Positions 1 through 13,290 of a stretch of DNA of 64,000 bases are shown piece by piece. Made by a program: the position numbers and the translations under genes. Origin of the DNA: Archivesica marissinica (lineage: Eukaryota > Mollusca > Bivalvia > Venerida > Vesicomyidae); the NCBI GenBank assembly GCA_014843695.1, contig CM026390.1:92752530-92816529 (forward strand), written 5' to 3'. The notes below the pieces were generated by a model, which had not been told where the DNA came from, made no database searches, and saw only the letters and a program-made list of their open reading frames with translations. Numbering within the stretch: the first letter of the stretch is position 1; each line of letters starts with the position of its first letter.

Positions 1-2409
1 ACCGAGATGTGTCGTGTAGTTGTTGAACCTATGTGTAATAAACAATCACCCATTATTACTGTAACATACTCAAATACACCGAGATGTGTCGTGTAGTTGT
101 CGAACCTATATGTAATAAACAATCACCCATTATCACTGTAACATACTCAAATACACCGAGATTGTCGTGTAGTTGTCGAACCTATCGGTAATAAACAATT
201 ATCTATTATTACTGTAACATACTCAAATACACCGAGATGTGTCGTGTTGTTGTCGAACCTATATGTAATAAACAATCACCCAATAGTACTGTAACATACT
301 CAAATACACCGAGATGTGTCGTGTAGTTGTCGAACCTAAATGTAATAAACAATTATCTATTATTACTGTAACATACTTAAATACACCGAGATGTGTCGTG
401 TAGTTGTCGAACCTATATGTAATAAACAATCACCCAATATTACTGTAACATACTCAAATACACCGAGATGTGTCGTGTAGTTGTCGAACCTAAATGTAAT
501 AAACAATCACCCAATATTACTGTAACATACTCAAATACACCGAGATGTGTCGTGTAGTTGTCGAACCTATATGTAATAAACAATCACCCAATATTACTGT
601 AACATACTCAAATACACCGAGATGTGTCGTGTAGTTGTCGAACCTATATGTAATAAACAATCACCCATTATTACTGTAACATACTCAAATACACCGAGAT
701 GTGTCGTGTAGTTGTCGAACCTATATGTAATAAACAATCACCCATATTACTGTAACATACTCAAATACACCGAGATGTGTCGTGTAGTTGTCGAACCTAT
801 ATGTAATAAACAATCACCCACTATTACTGTAACATACTCAAATACACCGAGATGTGTCGTGTAGTTGTCGAACCTATATGTAATAAACAATCACCCATTA
901 TTACTGTAACATACTCAAATACACCGAGATGTGTCGTGTAGTTATCGAACCTATATGTAATAAACAATCACCCAATATTACTGTAACATACTCAAATACA
1001 CCGAGATGTGTCATGTAGTTGTCGAACCTATATGTAATAAACAATCACCCAATATTACTGTAACATACTCAAATACACCGAGATGTGTCGTGTAGTTGTC
1101 GAACCTATATGTAATAAACAATCACCCATTATTACTGTAACATACTCAAATACACCGAGATGTGTCGTGTAGTTGTCGAACCTAAATGTAATAAACACTT
1201 ATCTATTATTACTGTAACATACTTAAATACACCGAGATGTGTCGTGTAGTTGTCGAACCTATATGTAATAAACAATCACCCATTATTACTGTAGCATACT
1301 CAAATACATCGAGATGTGTCGTGTAGTTGTCGAACCTATCGGTAATAAACAATTATCTATTATTACTGTAACATACTCAAATACACCGAGATGTGTCGTG
1401 TTGTTGTCGAACCTATGTGTAATAAACAATCACCCAATATTACTGTAACATACTCAAATACACCGAGATGTGTCGTGTAGTTGTCGAACCTAAATGTAAT
1501 AAACACTTATCTATTATTACTGTAACATACTTAAATACACCGAGATGTGTCGTGTAGTTGTCGAACCTATATGTAATAAACAATCACCCATTATTACTGT
1601 AGCATACTCAAATACATCGAGATGTGTCGTGTAGTTGTCGAAACTATATGTAATAAACACTCACCCATTATTACTGTAAGATGTTCAAATACACCGAGGT
1701 GTGTCGTGTAGTTGTCGAACCTATATGTAATAAACAATCACCCAATATTACTGTAACATACTCAAATACACCGAGATGTGTCGTGTAGTTGTCGAACCTG
1801 TATGTAATAAACAATCACCCAATATTACTGTAACATACTCAAATACACCGAGATGTGTCGTGTAGTTGTCGAACTATATGTAATAAACAATCACCCAATA
1901 TTACTGTAACATACTCAAATACACTGAGATGTGTCATGTAGTTGTCGAACCTATATGTAATAAACAATCACCCAATAGTACTGTAACATACTCAAATACA
2001 CCGAGATGTGTCGTGTAGTTGTCGAACCTATATGTAATAAACAATCACCCATTATTACTGTAACATACTCAAATACACCGAGATGTGTCGTGTAGTTGTC
2101 GAACCTATGTGTAATAAACAATCACCCAATATTACTGTAACATACTCAAATACACCGAGATGTGTCGTGTAGTTGTCGAACCTATATGTAATAAACAATC
2201 ACCCAATATTACTGTAACATACTCAAATACACCGAGATGTGTCGTGTAGTTGTCGAACCTATATGTAATAAACAATCACCCAATATTACTGTAACATACT
2301 CAAATACACCGAGATGTGTCGTGTAGTTGTCGAACCTATATGTAATAAACAATCACCCATTATTACTGTAACATACTCAAATACACCGAGATGTGTCGTG
2401 TAGTTGTCG

Positions 2410-2465
2410 AACCAAAAAAACAACACCCAACAACAACCAAAACACCAACACAACCAAAAACAACA
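2410..2465. other. A/C-only tract inside 77-bp array
   Basis: Fifty-six bases with no G or T on the plus strand. The tract replaces part of one 77-bp unit, and the array resumes in the correct order on both sides. The wording (AACAACACCCAACAACAACC, then AACACCAACACAACC) matches the longer tract at 5414-5745. It may be a real simple-sequence insertion or a consensus error. Confidence 0.8.
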
Positions 2466-5413
2466 TATTACTGTAACATACTCAAATACACCGAGATGTG
2501 TCGTGTAGTTGTCGAACCTATATGTAATAAACAATCACCCAATATACTGTAACATACTCAAATACACCGAGATGTGTCGTGTAGTTGTCGACCTATATGT
2601 AATAAACAATCACCCATTATTACTGTAACATACTCAATACACCGAGATGTGTCGTGTAGTTGTCGAACCTATATGTAATAAACAATCCCCAATAGTACTG
2701 TAACATACTCAAATACACCGAGATGTGTCGTGTAGTTGTCGAACCTATATGTAATAAACAATCACCCAATATTACTGTAACATACTCAAATACACCGAGA
2801 TGTGTCGTGTAGTTGTCGAACCTATATGTAATAAACAATCACCCAATATTACTGTAACATACTCAAATACACCGAGATGTGTCGTGTAGTTGTTGAACCT
2901 ATGTGTAATAAAAAATCACCCATTATTACTGTAACATACTCAAATACACCGAGATGTGTCGTGTAGTTGTCGAACCTATATGTAATAAACAATCACCCAT
3001 TATCACTGTAACATACTCAAATACACCGAGATTGTCGTGTAGTTGTCGAACCTATCGGTAATAAACAATTATCTATTATTACTGTAACATACTCAAATAC
3101 ACCGAGATGTGTCGTGTTGTTGTCGAACCTATATGTAATAAACAATCACCCAATAGTACTGTAACATACTCAAATACACCGAGATGTGTCGTGTAGTTGT
3201 CGAACCTAAATGTAATAAACAATTATCTATTATTACTGTAACATACTTAAATACACCGAGATGTGTCGTGTAGTTGTCGAACCTATATGTAATAAACAAT
3301 CACCCAATATTACTGTAACATACTCAAATACACCGAGATGTGTCGTGTAGTTGTCGAACCTATATGTAATAAACAATCACCCATTATTACTGTAACATAC
3401 TCAATACACCGAGATGTGTCGTGTAGTTGTCGAACCTATATGTAATAAACAATCACCCAATATTACTGTAACATACTCAAATACCCGAGATGTGTCTGTA
3501 GTTGTCGAACCTATATGTAATAAACTCACCCATTATTACTATAACATATTCAAATACACCGAGATGTGTCGTGTAGTTGTCGAACCTATATGTAATAAAC
3601 AATCACCCACTATTACTGTAACATACTCAAATACACCGAGATGTGTCGTGTAGTTGTCGAACCTATATGTAATAAACAATCACCCATTATTACTGTAACA
3701 TACTCAAACACCGAGATGTGTCGTGTAGTTGTCGAACCTATATGTAATAAACATCACCATTACTGTACATACTCTCGAACCTATATGTAATAAACAACAC
3801 CCAATATTACTGTAACATACTCAAATACACCGAGATGTGTCGTGTAGTTGTCGAACCTATATGTAATAAACAATCACCCATTATTACTGTAACATACTCA
3901 AATACACCGAGAGTGTCGTGTAGTTGTCGAACCTATATGTAATAAACAATCACCCAATATACTGTAACATACTCAAATACACGAGATGTGTCGTGTAGTT
4001 GTCGAACCTATATGTAATAAACAATCACCCAATATTACTGTAACATACTCAAATACACCGAGATGTGTCGTGTAGTTGTCGAACCTATGTGTAATAAACA
4101 ATCACCCATTATTACTGTAACATACTCAAATACACCGAGATGTGTCGTGTAGTTGTCAAACCTATATGTAATAAACAATCACCCATTATACTGTAACATA
4201 CTCAAATACACCGAGATTATCGTGTAGTTGTCGAACCTATCGGTAATAAACAATATCTATTATTACTGTAACATACTCAAATACACCGAGATGTGTCGTG
4301 TTGTTGTCGAACCTAAATGTAATAAACAATTATCTATTATTACTGTAACATACTCAAATACACCGAGATTATCGTGTAGTTGTCGAACCTATCGGTAATA
4401 AACAATTATCTATTATTACTGTAACATACTCAAATACACCGAGATGTGTCGTGTTGTTGTCGAACCTAAATGTAATAAACAATTATCTATTATTACTGTA
4501 ACATACTTAAATACACCGAGATTGTCGTGTAGTTGTCGAACCTATATGTAATAAACAATCACCCAATATTACTGTAACATACTCAAATACACCGAGATGT
4601 GTCGTGTAGTTGTCGAACCTAAATGTAATAAACAATTATCTATTATTACTGTAACATACTTAAATACACCGAGATGTGTCGTGTAGTTGTCGAACCTATA
4701 TGTAATAAACAATCACCCAATATTACTGTAACATACTCAAATACACCGAGATGTGTCGTGTAGTTGTCGAACCTATATGTAATAAACAATCACCCAATAT
4801 TACTGTAACATACTCAAATACACCGAGATGTGTCGTGTAGTTGTCGAACCTATATGTAATAAACAATCACCCAATATTACTGTAACATACTCAAATACAC
4901 CGAGATGTGTCGTGTAGTTGTCGAACCTATATGTAATAAACAATCACCCAATATTACTGTAACATACTCAAATACACCGAGATGTGTCGTGTAGTTGTCG
5001 AACCTATATGTAATAAACAATCACCCAATATTACAATAACATACTCAAATACACCGAGATGTGTCGTGTAGTTGTCGAACCTATATGTAATAAACAATCA
5101 CCCAATATTACTGTAACATACTCAATACACCGAGATGTGTCGTGTAGTTGTCGAACCTATATGTAATAAACAATCACCCATTATTACTATAACATACTCA
5201 AATACACCGAGATGTGTCGTGTAGTTGTCGAACCTATATGTAATAAACAATCACCCAATATTACTGTAACATACTCAAATACACCGAGATGTGTCGTGTA
5301 GTTGTCGAACCTATATGTAATAAACAATCACCCATTATCACTGTAACATACTCAAATACACCGAGATGTGTCGTGTAGTTGTCGAACCTATATGTAATAA
5401 ACAATCACCCATT

Positions 5414-5745
5414 AACAACAACCAAAACACCAACACAACCAAAAAAACACACCCAACAACAACCAAAACACCAACACAACCAAAAAAACAACACCCAACA
5501 CAACAACCAAACACCAACAACCACAAAAACAAACAAACAACAACCAAAACACCACCCAACCAAAAAACAACACCCAAAACAACAACCAAAACACCAACAC
5601 AACCAAAAAAACAAACAAACAACAACAAAACACCAACACAACCAAAAAAACAACACCCAAACAACAACAAAACACCAACACAACCAAAAAACAACACCCA
5701 AACAACAACAAAACACCACCACAACCAAAAAACAACACCCAACAC
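5414..5745. other. 332-bp A/C-only tract inside 77-bp array
   Basis: Every base is A or C on the plus strand (G/T-only on the minus). It has a loose internal period of about 40 bp built from AACACCAACACAACC and AACAACACCC. It sits inside one 77-bp unit: CAATCACCCATT lies just before it and TGTAACATAC just after. Long open frames on both strands here (Asn/Thr/Lys/Gln-rich or Phe/Val/Cys/Leu-rich) come only from the missing stop codons and are not genes. Confidence 0.8.
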
Positions 5746-7794
5746 TGTAACATACTCAAATACACCGAGATTATCGTGTAGTTGTCGAACCTATCGGTAA
5801 TAAACAATTATCTATTATTACTGTAACATACTCAAATACACCGAGATGTGTCGTGTTGTTGTCGAACCTAAATGTAATAAACAATTATCTATTATTACTG
5901 TAACATACTCAAATACACCGAGATTATCGTGTAGTTGTCGAACCTATCGGTAATAAACAATTATCTATTATTACTGTAACATACTCAAATACACCGAGAT
6001 GTGTCGTGTTGTTGTCGAACCTAAATGTAATAAACAATTATCTATTATTACTGTAACATACTCAAATACACCGAGATTATCGTGTAGTTGTCGAACCTAT
6101 CGGTAATAAACAATTATCTATTATTACTGTAACATACTCAAATACACCGAGATGTGTCGTGTTGTTGTCGAACCTAAATGTAATAAACAATTATCTATTA
6201 TTACTGTAACATACTTAAATACACCGAGATGTGTCGTGTAGTTGTCGAACCTATATGTAATAAACAATCACCCAATATTACTGTAACATACTCAAATACA
6301 CCGAGATGTGTCGTGTAGTTGTCGAACCTAAATGTAATAAACAATTATCTATTATTACTGTAACATACTTAAATACACCGAGATGTGTCGTGTAGTTGTC
6401 GAACCTATATGTAATAAACAATCACCCAATATTACTGTAACATACTCAAATACACCGAGATGTGTCGTGTAGTTGTCGAACCTAAATGTAATAAACAATT
6501 ATCTATTATTACTGTAACATACTTAAATACACCGAGATGTGTCGTGTAGTTGTCGAACCTATATGTAATAAACAATCACCCAATATTACTGTAACATACT
6601 CAAATACACCGAGATGTGTCGTGTAGTTGTCGAACCTATATGTAATAAACAATCACCCAATATTACTGTAACATACTCAAATACACCGAGATGTGTCGTG
6701 TAGTTGTCGAACCTATATGTAATAAACAATCACCCATTATTACAATAACATACTCAAATACACCGAGATGTGTCGTGTAGTTGTCGAACCTATATGTAAT
6801 AAACAATCACCCACTATTACTGTAACATACTCAAATACACCGAGATGTGTCGTGTAGTTGTCGAACCTATATGTAATAAACAATCACCCATTATTACTGT
6901 AACATACTCAAATACACCGAGATGTGTCGTGTAGTTGTCGAACCTATATGTAATAAACAATCACCCAATATTACTGTAACATACTCAAATACACCGAGAT
7001 GTGTCGTGTAGTTGTCGAACCTATATGTAATAAACAATCACCCATTATCACTGTAACATACTCAAATACACCGAGATGTGTCGTGTAGTTGTCGAACCTA
7101 TATGTAATAAACAATCACCCATTATTACTGTAACATACTCAAATACACCGAGATGTGTCGTGTAGTTGTCGAACCTATATGTAATAAACAATCACCCATT
7201 ATTACTGTAACATACTCAAATACACCGAGATGTGTCGTGTAGTTGTCGAACCTATATGTAATAAACAATCACCCATTATCACTGTAACATACTCAAATAC
7301 ACCGAGATTGTCGTGTAGTTGTTGAACCTATCGGTAATAAACAATTATCTATTATTACTGTAACATACTCAAATACACCGAGCTGTGTCGTGTTGTTGTC
7401 GAACCTATGTGTAATAAACAATCACCCAATATTACTGTAACATACTCAAATACACCGAGATGTGTCGTGTAGTTGTCGAACCTAAATGTAATAAACAATT
7501 ATCTATTATTACTGTAACATACTTAAATACACCGAGATGTGTCGTGTAGTTGTCGAACCTATATGTAATAAACAATCACCCAATATTACTGTAACATACT
7601 CAAATACACCGAGATGTGTCGTGTAGTTGTCGAACCTAAATGTAATAAACAATTATCTATTATTACTGTAACATACTTAAATACACCGAGATGTGTCGTG
7701 TAGTTGTCGAACCTATATGTAATAAACAATCACCCAATATTACTGTAACATACTTAAATACACCGAGATGTGTCGTGTAGTTGTCGAACCTAAA

Positions 7795-7918
7795 TAATAG
7801 ACTAGAAATATCATGACTTTATTATCTGGACAAAAATAATATTTTATTTAATAATATTGTAATGCAACCTTTTCTCAATTAGGATAACACACTCAATTTA
7901 CAATTACATATCGAGAAA
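7795..7918. other. Short unique spacer between two satellites
   Basis: AT-rich sequence separating the 77-bp and 29-bp arrays. No gene, RNA or mobile-element signature is seen. Confidence 0.6.
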
Positions 7919-10035
7919 AATGAGAGGACTATGATCCGATGTATTACAAGGAGAGGACAATGGTAAAACTATATTACTATGATAGGACAATGGTAAACTG
8001 TATTACTATGAGAGGACAATGGTAAACTGTATTACTATGAGAGGACAATGATACGATGTAGTACACGGAGAGGACAATGGTAAACTAGTATTATGAGAGG
8101 ACAATGGTAAACTGCATTAATATGAGAGGACAATGGTAAACAGTATTACTATAAGAGGACAATGGTAAACTGTATTATTATGAAAGGACAATGGTAACTG
8201 TATTAATATGAGAGGACAATGGTAAACTGTATTACTATAAGAGGAAAATGGTAAACTGTATTACTATGAGAGGACAATGATACGATGTATTACAAGGAGA
8301 GGACAATGGTAAACTGTATTATTATGAGAGGACAATGGTAAACTGCATTAATATGAGAGGACAATGGTAACTGTATTACAATGGTAAACTGCATTAATAT
8401 GAGAGGACAATGGTAAACTGTATTATTATGAGAGGACAATGGTAAACTGTATTAATATGAGAGGACAATGGTAAACTGTATTACTATAGAGGACAATGGT
8501 AAACTGTATTACTATGTGAGGACAATGGTAAACTGTATTACTATGAGAGGACAATGATACGATGTATTACAGAAACAAAAACAAAAAACAAAAAAACAAC
8601 AAAACAAAAACAACAAAACAAAAACAACAAAACAAAAACAAACAAAAACAAAAACACAAAAACAAAACAAACAAAACAAAACAAACAAAACAAAACAAAC
8701 AAAACAAAAACAACAAAAAACAAAAACACAAAAACAAAACAAACAAAACAAAACAAACAAAACAAAACAAACAAAACAAAAACAACAAAACAAAAACAAA
8801 CAAAACAAAAAAAAACAAAACAAAACAAAAAACAAAAAACATATTACTATGAGAGGACAATGATAAAATGTATTACAAGAGAGGACAATGGTAAACTATA
8901 TTACTATGAAAGGACAATGATAAATGTATTACTATAAGAGGACAATGGTAAACTATATTACTATGAGAGGACAATGGTAAACTATATTACTATGAGAGGA
9001 CAATGTAAACTATATTACTATGAGAGGACAATGGTAAACTGTATTGCTATAAGAGGACATTGGTAAACTATATTACTATGAGAGGACAATGGTAAGCTAT
9101 ATTACTATGAGAGGACAATGGTAAGCTATATTACTATGAGAGGACAATGGTAAACTGTATTACTATGAAAAGACAATGGTAAACTGTATTGCTATAAGAG
9201 GACATTGGTAAACTATATTACTATGAGAGGACAATGGTAAGCTATATTACTATGAGAGGACAATGGTAAGCTATATTACTATGAGAGGACAATGGTAAAC
9301 TGTATTACTATGAAAAGACAATGGTAAACTGTATTGCTATAAGAGGACATTGGTAAACTATATTACTATGAGAGGACAATGGTAAGCTATATTACTATGA
9401 GAGGACAATGGTAAGCTATATTACTATGAGAGGACAATGGTAAACTGTATTACTATGAGAGGACAATGATAAGCTATATTACTATGAGAGGACAATGATA
9501 AGATATATTACTATGAGAGGACAATGGTAAGCTATATTTTTATGAGAGGACAATGATAAGCTATATTACTATGAGAGGACAATGGTAAACTGTATTACTA
9601 TGAGAGGACAATGGTAAACTATATTACTATGAAAGGACAATGGTAAATGTATTGCTATAAGAGGACACTGGTAAACTATATTACTATGAGAGGACAATGG
9701 TAAGCTATATTACTATGAGAGGACAATGGTAAGCTATATTACTATGAGAGGACAATGGTAAACTGTATTACTATGAGAGGACAATGATAAGCTATATTAC
9801 TATGAGAGGACAATGATAATATATATTACTATGAGAGGACAATGGTAAGCTATATTTTTATGAGAGGACAATGATAAGCTATATTACTATGAGAGGACAA
9901 TGGTAAACTGTATTACTATAAGAGGACACTGGTAAACTATATTACTATGAGAGGACAATGGTAAGCTATATTACTATGAGAGGACAATGGTAAGCTATAT
10001 TACTATGAGAGGACAATGGTATTACTGTATTACTA
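7919..10035. repeat. 29-bp satellite array
   Basis: Units of 29 bp with the anchor ATGAGAGGACAATGGTAAAC and about 60 copies. Variants (TAAGC for TAAAC, AGAGGACATTGG, GAAAAGACAATGG, GATACGATGTATTAC) combine into a 145-bp higher-order repeat: GTATTGCTAT recurs at 9041, 9186 and 9331, and again near 9649. An A/C-only tract interrupts the array at 8573-8841. Noncoding. Confidence 0.95.
8573..8841. other. 269-bp A/C-only tract inside 29-bp array
   Basis: Only A and C on the plus strand, mostly AAAAC and AAAC words, more A-rich than the tract at 5414. It replaces sequence within one unit, between GATGTATTACAG and ATATTACTATGAGAGG. The open frames on both strands are composition artefacts. Confidence 0.8.
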
Positions 10036-10140
10036 TCAGTATGAAGGGACACTTATAAGCTGTTTTGATTGCTATTATATCAGTAAGCCTGGCCTGGGAA
10101 CAGGCGTCGATATAGTTTGCCTGGACAGTCAAATAAATAA

Positions 10141-10320
10141 ACAGGCAAACCTGTGTTAGTGGTCACCTTTATTAAGTAGCCAACCTGTATTAAGCAGCCA
10201 GTTTTTAGATTCCCAATATGTTCATTTATTATACATTTGACCTCTATTAAGCAGCCACATGTGCTAAGCAGCCACTTCGGGGATTCCCTTGGCTGGCTGC
10301 CTAAGACAGGTTTCACTGTA
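10141..10320 (-). mobile_element. MITE-like element, copy 1
   Basis: About 180 bp with terminal inverted repeats near ACAGTNAAACCTGT and internal repeats of GGCTGCTTAA (here as TTAAGCAGCC). It is the reverse complement of the element at 11682-11863. There is no coding capacity. The short ends and internal subrepeats fit a non-autonomous DNA transposon; I cannot place the superfamily. Confidence 0.65.
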
Positions 10321-10769
10321 TTTTAACACCGATACCATTAATTAGGCCGTATTGAGTTTCTGATAAGATCACTATGTCATTTTACCAGAAGCTAAAAAGT
10401 GAAAAATCGACAGACTGGAACCCAGTCTGCAGTAAGCCATGTAGTTTAAATATGTAATACAAAATTCGTACTATGTCTATGCCAACTAATATTATAACAT
10501 GGAATGAGAATGAGAAGGCGAGGAAGCGGATAGGTTAGAGTCATGTTTGAAGTGTATCTAGGTGAAACGTGTAGACAACCGGTGAATGTCAAGTGATGGT
10601 GATGGTCGGACATGACTAATTCGTATACATTGTAAATGCACACAGCATGAGTAACAGGTAGATATATATATCTTACGGTATATACGTTGTTTCTTTGTTT
10701 TTGGGCTTATCAGCTCAGGTCATAATTATGACGACTCTCCAACTATTATTGGTGGAAGAAGACTCCGGG

Positions 10770-11018
10770 TGTGTGTGTGTGTTTTTACGTTTATTTATCG
10801 TCGCTACCGGTAGCCCATATTAGCGACGCCTCCTGAAGAGATTAGTTATTTTAGATTTTGGAGGATAGTGCAATGATACAGACAAAGACCCATTCCAGAG
10901 TCTCCTCTGGTTCTTTTACGTGCACGATGTAAAGCACCGACACGAGACCTCGGTTTAACGTCCCATCTGAAAGACTGTTACAGTGTGTTACCACTGGACT
11001 ACATATCCGTCAGGCGGT
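10770..11018 (-). mobile_element. SINE-A copy, tRNA head internally deleted
   Basis: Copy of the commonest SINE in this window, called SINE-A here. In plus-strand order it shows GTTTATTTATCGTCGCTACC, GAGACCCATTCCAGAG, CTTTTACGTGCACG, CCCATCTGAAAGACTG and the tRNA-like ACCACTGGACTACA. Relative to the copies at 18268 and 39951 it lacks the stretch with the B box. A GT microsatellite adjoins the SINE 3' end (plus-strand left side). Confidence 0.8.
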
Positions 11019-11681
11019 GTTATTGATATAGTGGTCTGGGATTGGTTGAAAAAGTGTAGGGAAGCCCTTAAGAGTTATTGATACATGAACTGAGTAGGTA
11101 TTGTCAGCAATAGTGAAAATGACTTCTAAATATAAATACAACATATGAGTAGCATTTTGGAATAGTTTAGAATATTTGCATGCTATTTGGTGACAAATAA
11201 ACACCATATTATAAATGCAGGTGTCAGTGAAACATTCACCACTAAATTACCTTCAGAGTAGGTGGTGGGTACCATTAGTGGGAAATAAAACATTGAAATG
11301 TGACATTTTCCTGTGGCTCAAAGGCCAGTCTGTTAAAAACTACTGTCTTTTGTGCCAAACTATTTTTGGGGAAAATCTAATGGCACTGTGGATTATATTG
11401 GTAGCCTATGGACATTTCAATAGCGGTGTCTGATATAAACTATGTAAAATATTGACATACATTGTTATTTTCTTATGGTCGTTATGTCGCCCAATAACTA
11501 CTCTATTGTTTTAGAGATTCTTCAATTAACAATACCTTTTCAAACTAGAGTTTCTAGTTCTACACAACGTAGATTGGCATATTTAATTAGTTTATACACT
11601 ACTGCTGTTGTCTCCTTGTGCGGACCATTGTCTAATGTTGTTAAAACTTGTGGCCCAAACCATTTGTATTTTCATGCTATG
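11019..11681. other. Unique region, no gene recognised
   Basis: Two short open frames (11215-11433 and one starting at 11475 that runs into a MITE) show no recognisable domain, signal peptide or splice-consistent extension. I do not call them genes. Confidence 0.5.
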
Positions 11682-11863
11682 TACAGTCAAACCTGTCTTA
11701 AGCAGCCAGCCAAGGGAATCACAGAAAGTGACTGCTTAACACAGGTGGCTGCTTAATAGAGGTCCAATATACAACAAAACAACATATTGGGAATATGGCA
11801 ACTGGCTGCTTAATACAAGTTGGCTGCTTAATAGAGGTGACCACTAACACAGGTTTTACTGTA
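11682..11863 (+). mobile_element. MITE-like element, copy 2
   Basis: 182 bp starting TACAGTCAAACCTGTC and ending ACAGGTTTTACTGTA, so the ends are inverted repeats. Several GGCTGCTTAATAGAGG-type words lie inside. It is in opposite orientation to the copy at 10141-10320, 1.4 kb away. Confidence 0.65.
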
Positions 11864-12250
11864 CATGTATTATATATGTATGTGTATGCATACTAATATA
11901 TATATACTGCTGCGGGCCGTTGTCTCCGATTAGATCTAGTATAAATTGAACAGCTTAATATTATATCAAGATTTTATGTGTTATAGTACTCGGATATTAC
12001 CAATTATTCGACACATTAATGTTTAGCGCTTGCTGTGGTGGTCAGCTAACAAACCTATCAACACTACGCATATCAACCTCAAGTAATTTGCCTAGCGACT
12101 CAAAACCGTTTACTGACTTGTTTATATTTTTCTTACTTACACTGTTGGAATATGTACTGAAGGAAAAGTATTTTCCACATAGGTTTTCATCAAACAAGTC
12201 TTCCCAACCCCACTGAAATTGAAACAAATACTTTATGTATATTTAGTGTC

Positions 12251-12254
12251 GATA

Positions 12255-12286
<32 letters not shown>

Positions 12287-12308
12287 ATTAATAATAATAA
12301 TAATAATA

Positions 12309-12340
<32 letters not shown>

Positions 12341-12370
12341 GATGATGGTGATAATAATGATGATGATGAT
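12251..12370. repeat. GAT/AAT trinucleotide microsatellite
   Basis: About 40 trinucleotides, mainly ATG/GAT with an AAT block. It abuts the 3' end of the minus-strand SINE at 12371, so it is probably the expanded SINE tail. Poly-Met and poly-Ser frames here are artefacts. Confidence 0.9.
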
Positions 12371-12612
12371 TTATTTATCGTCGCTACCGGTTTTCCATAT
12401 GAGCGACGCCTCTTGAAGAGATTTGGCATTTTAGATTTTCGGAGGATAGTGCATGATACAGACAGAGACCAGAGTCTCCTCTGGTTCTTTTACGTGCACG
12501 GTGTACTTCTACGACACGAGACCACGGTTTAAAGTCCCATCTGAAAGACTATTAATTGTATTATGGTCAGACGGGGGATCGAACCTGCGATCCCTGGATT
12601 ACTAGTCCAGCG
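12371..12612 (-). mobile_element. SINE-A copy
   Basis: Same family as 18268-18558. It contains the reverse complement of a tRNA B box (GGGGATCGAACCTGCGATCC) but ends at TAGTCCAGCG, before the A-box half, so it is truncated at the head end. Confidence 0.85.
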
Positions 12613-12667
12613 TAAATGTGTCTTACTGGTCAGTGCTTGCATGTTTCATTGTGCTATATGTTGTTTT

Positions 12668-12765
12668 CATGAATGTGTTGAGGGCCTCGTGGTAGATTAA
12701 CTTAATGTTCAAATGAGTTATCTCGTTAAACAAAGTCTTTACTTAATATATTGTTAATATTATAT
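12668..12765 (+). mobile_element. LINE 3'-end fragment
   Basis: GTTGAGGGCCTCGTGG, AGATTAACTTAATG and ATCTCGTTAAACAAAG follow the same order as the 3' end of the LINE remnant at 53806-54150 (GAGGGCCTTGTGG, AGATTGACC, CCTCGTTAAATAAAG). Only the untranslated end survives. Confidence 0.5.
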
Positions 12766-12827
12766 ATTTAACGCAAAGGCTCATTTTGTCAATCTGTCAC
12801 TTGAACTTGACATATACATTTACAAAT

Positions 12828-13055
12828 CGTGATAGCGCAGTGGTAGAGCGTTCGCTTCAGGTGCGAAAGGTCCGGAGTTCGAGCCCCGCTGGAGCCGTTA
12901 CGATTGTGCCCTTAGGCAAGGCATTTAAATTCCACGTTGCCTCTTCTCTCTCCCTCGTGGCGATGGATTACATCAGGAATGAGGTCTCGAGAGTGATTAA
13001 TATAAGTTGAAAGAACTTGTTTCGCAATCGAGCTAAAATAAATTTGTATAAACTG
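12828..13055 (+). mobile_element. SINE-B, complete, with 13-bp target duplication
   Basis: A tRNA-derived SINE. The A box lies in GATAGCGCAGTGGTAGAGCG and the B box in GAGTTCGAGCCCC, about 40 bp apart. The body holds GTGCCCTTAGGCAAGGCA, and the tail begins GAGTGATTAATATAAG and ends in AAAATAAATTTG. The flanking direct repeat TACATTTACAAAT (12815-12827 and 13056-13068) is an exact 13-bp target-site duplication, so the ends are certain. An inverted copy lies at 57354-57604. Confidence 0.93.
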
Positions 13056-13290
13056 TACATTTACAAATTAAGGAAACCAGAAATATCGGATTAACAAATA
13101 ATTCAATTTCTTATTTTATGTGTCGGTTCTCAGGATCGATGACTGGGACCATATTTTATAGATCTTTGTTTTTATATGCAAGCAAATGTTCTGGTTTCTT
13201 GGACTGGTTCTAAGTGTCATTTACTTGCCACGTGGCGGATTTTCTGTATTGCAGAAGAGCGAAAATGACCCACACTTGCATCATTTTTTT

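Larger units (their letters stand above)
1..7794. repeat. 77-bp satellite array
   Basis: Head-to-tail units of 77 bp, close to one hundred copies, each with the anchor GTCGTGTAGTTGTCGAACCT followed by a TAATAAACAAT block and ACTGTAACATACTCAAATAC. Two unit types are mixed. One has GAGATGTGTCG with CAATCACCC. The other has GAGATTGTCG or GAGATTATCG, TATCGGTAATAAAC and CAATTATCTATT. They recur in small blocks (for example 4200-4530 and 5750-6250), so there is higher-order structure. The array is open at the window start and ends abruptly near 7794. It is interrupted by A/C-only tracts at 2410-2465 and 5414-5745. Units between about 3480 and 3990 carry many small deletions. No coding role is supported. 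Confidence 0.97.

Noticed and set aside
5338..5807. Asn/Thr/Lys/Gln-rich protein resembling a prion-like domain
   Set aside because: Comes only from an A/C-only tract that cannot contain a stop on that strand; the tract may be an artefact.
1..10035. CRISPR-like array of short repeats
   Set aside because: Repeats are contiguous head-to-tail without unique spacers, and the sequence is eukaryotic.
12838..12896. Functional tRNA gene
   Set aside because: A and B boxes are present, but the sequence continues into a SINE body with target duplications, and the cloverleaf is degraded.
12786..13010. 74-codon ORF with Arg/Ser-rich segment
   Set aside because: Lies across the SINE-B insertion, whose ends are fixed by target duplications.
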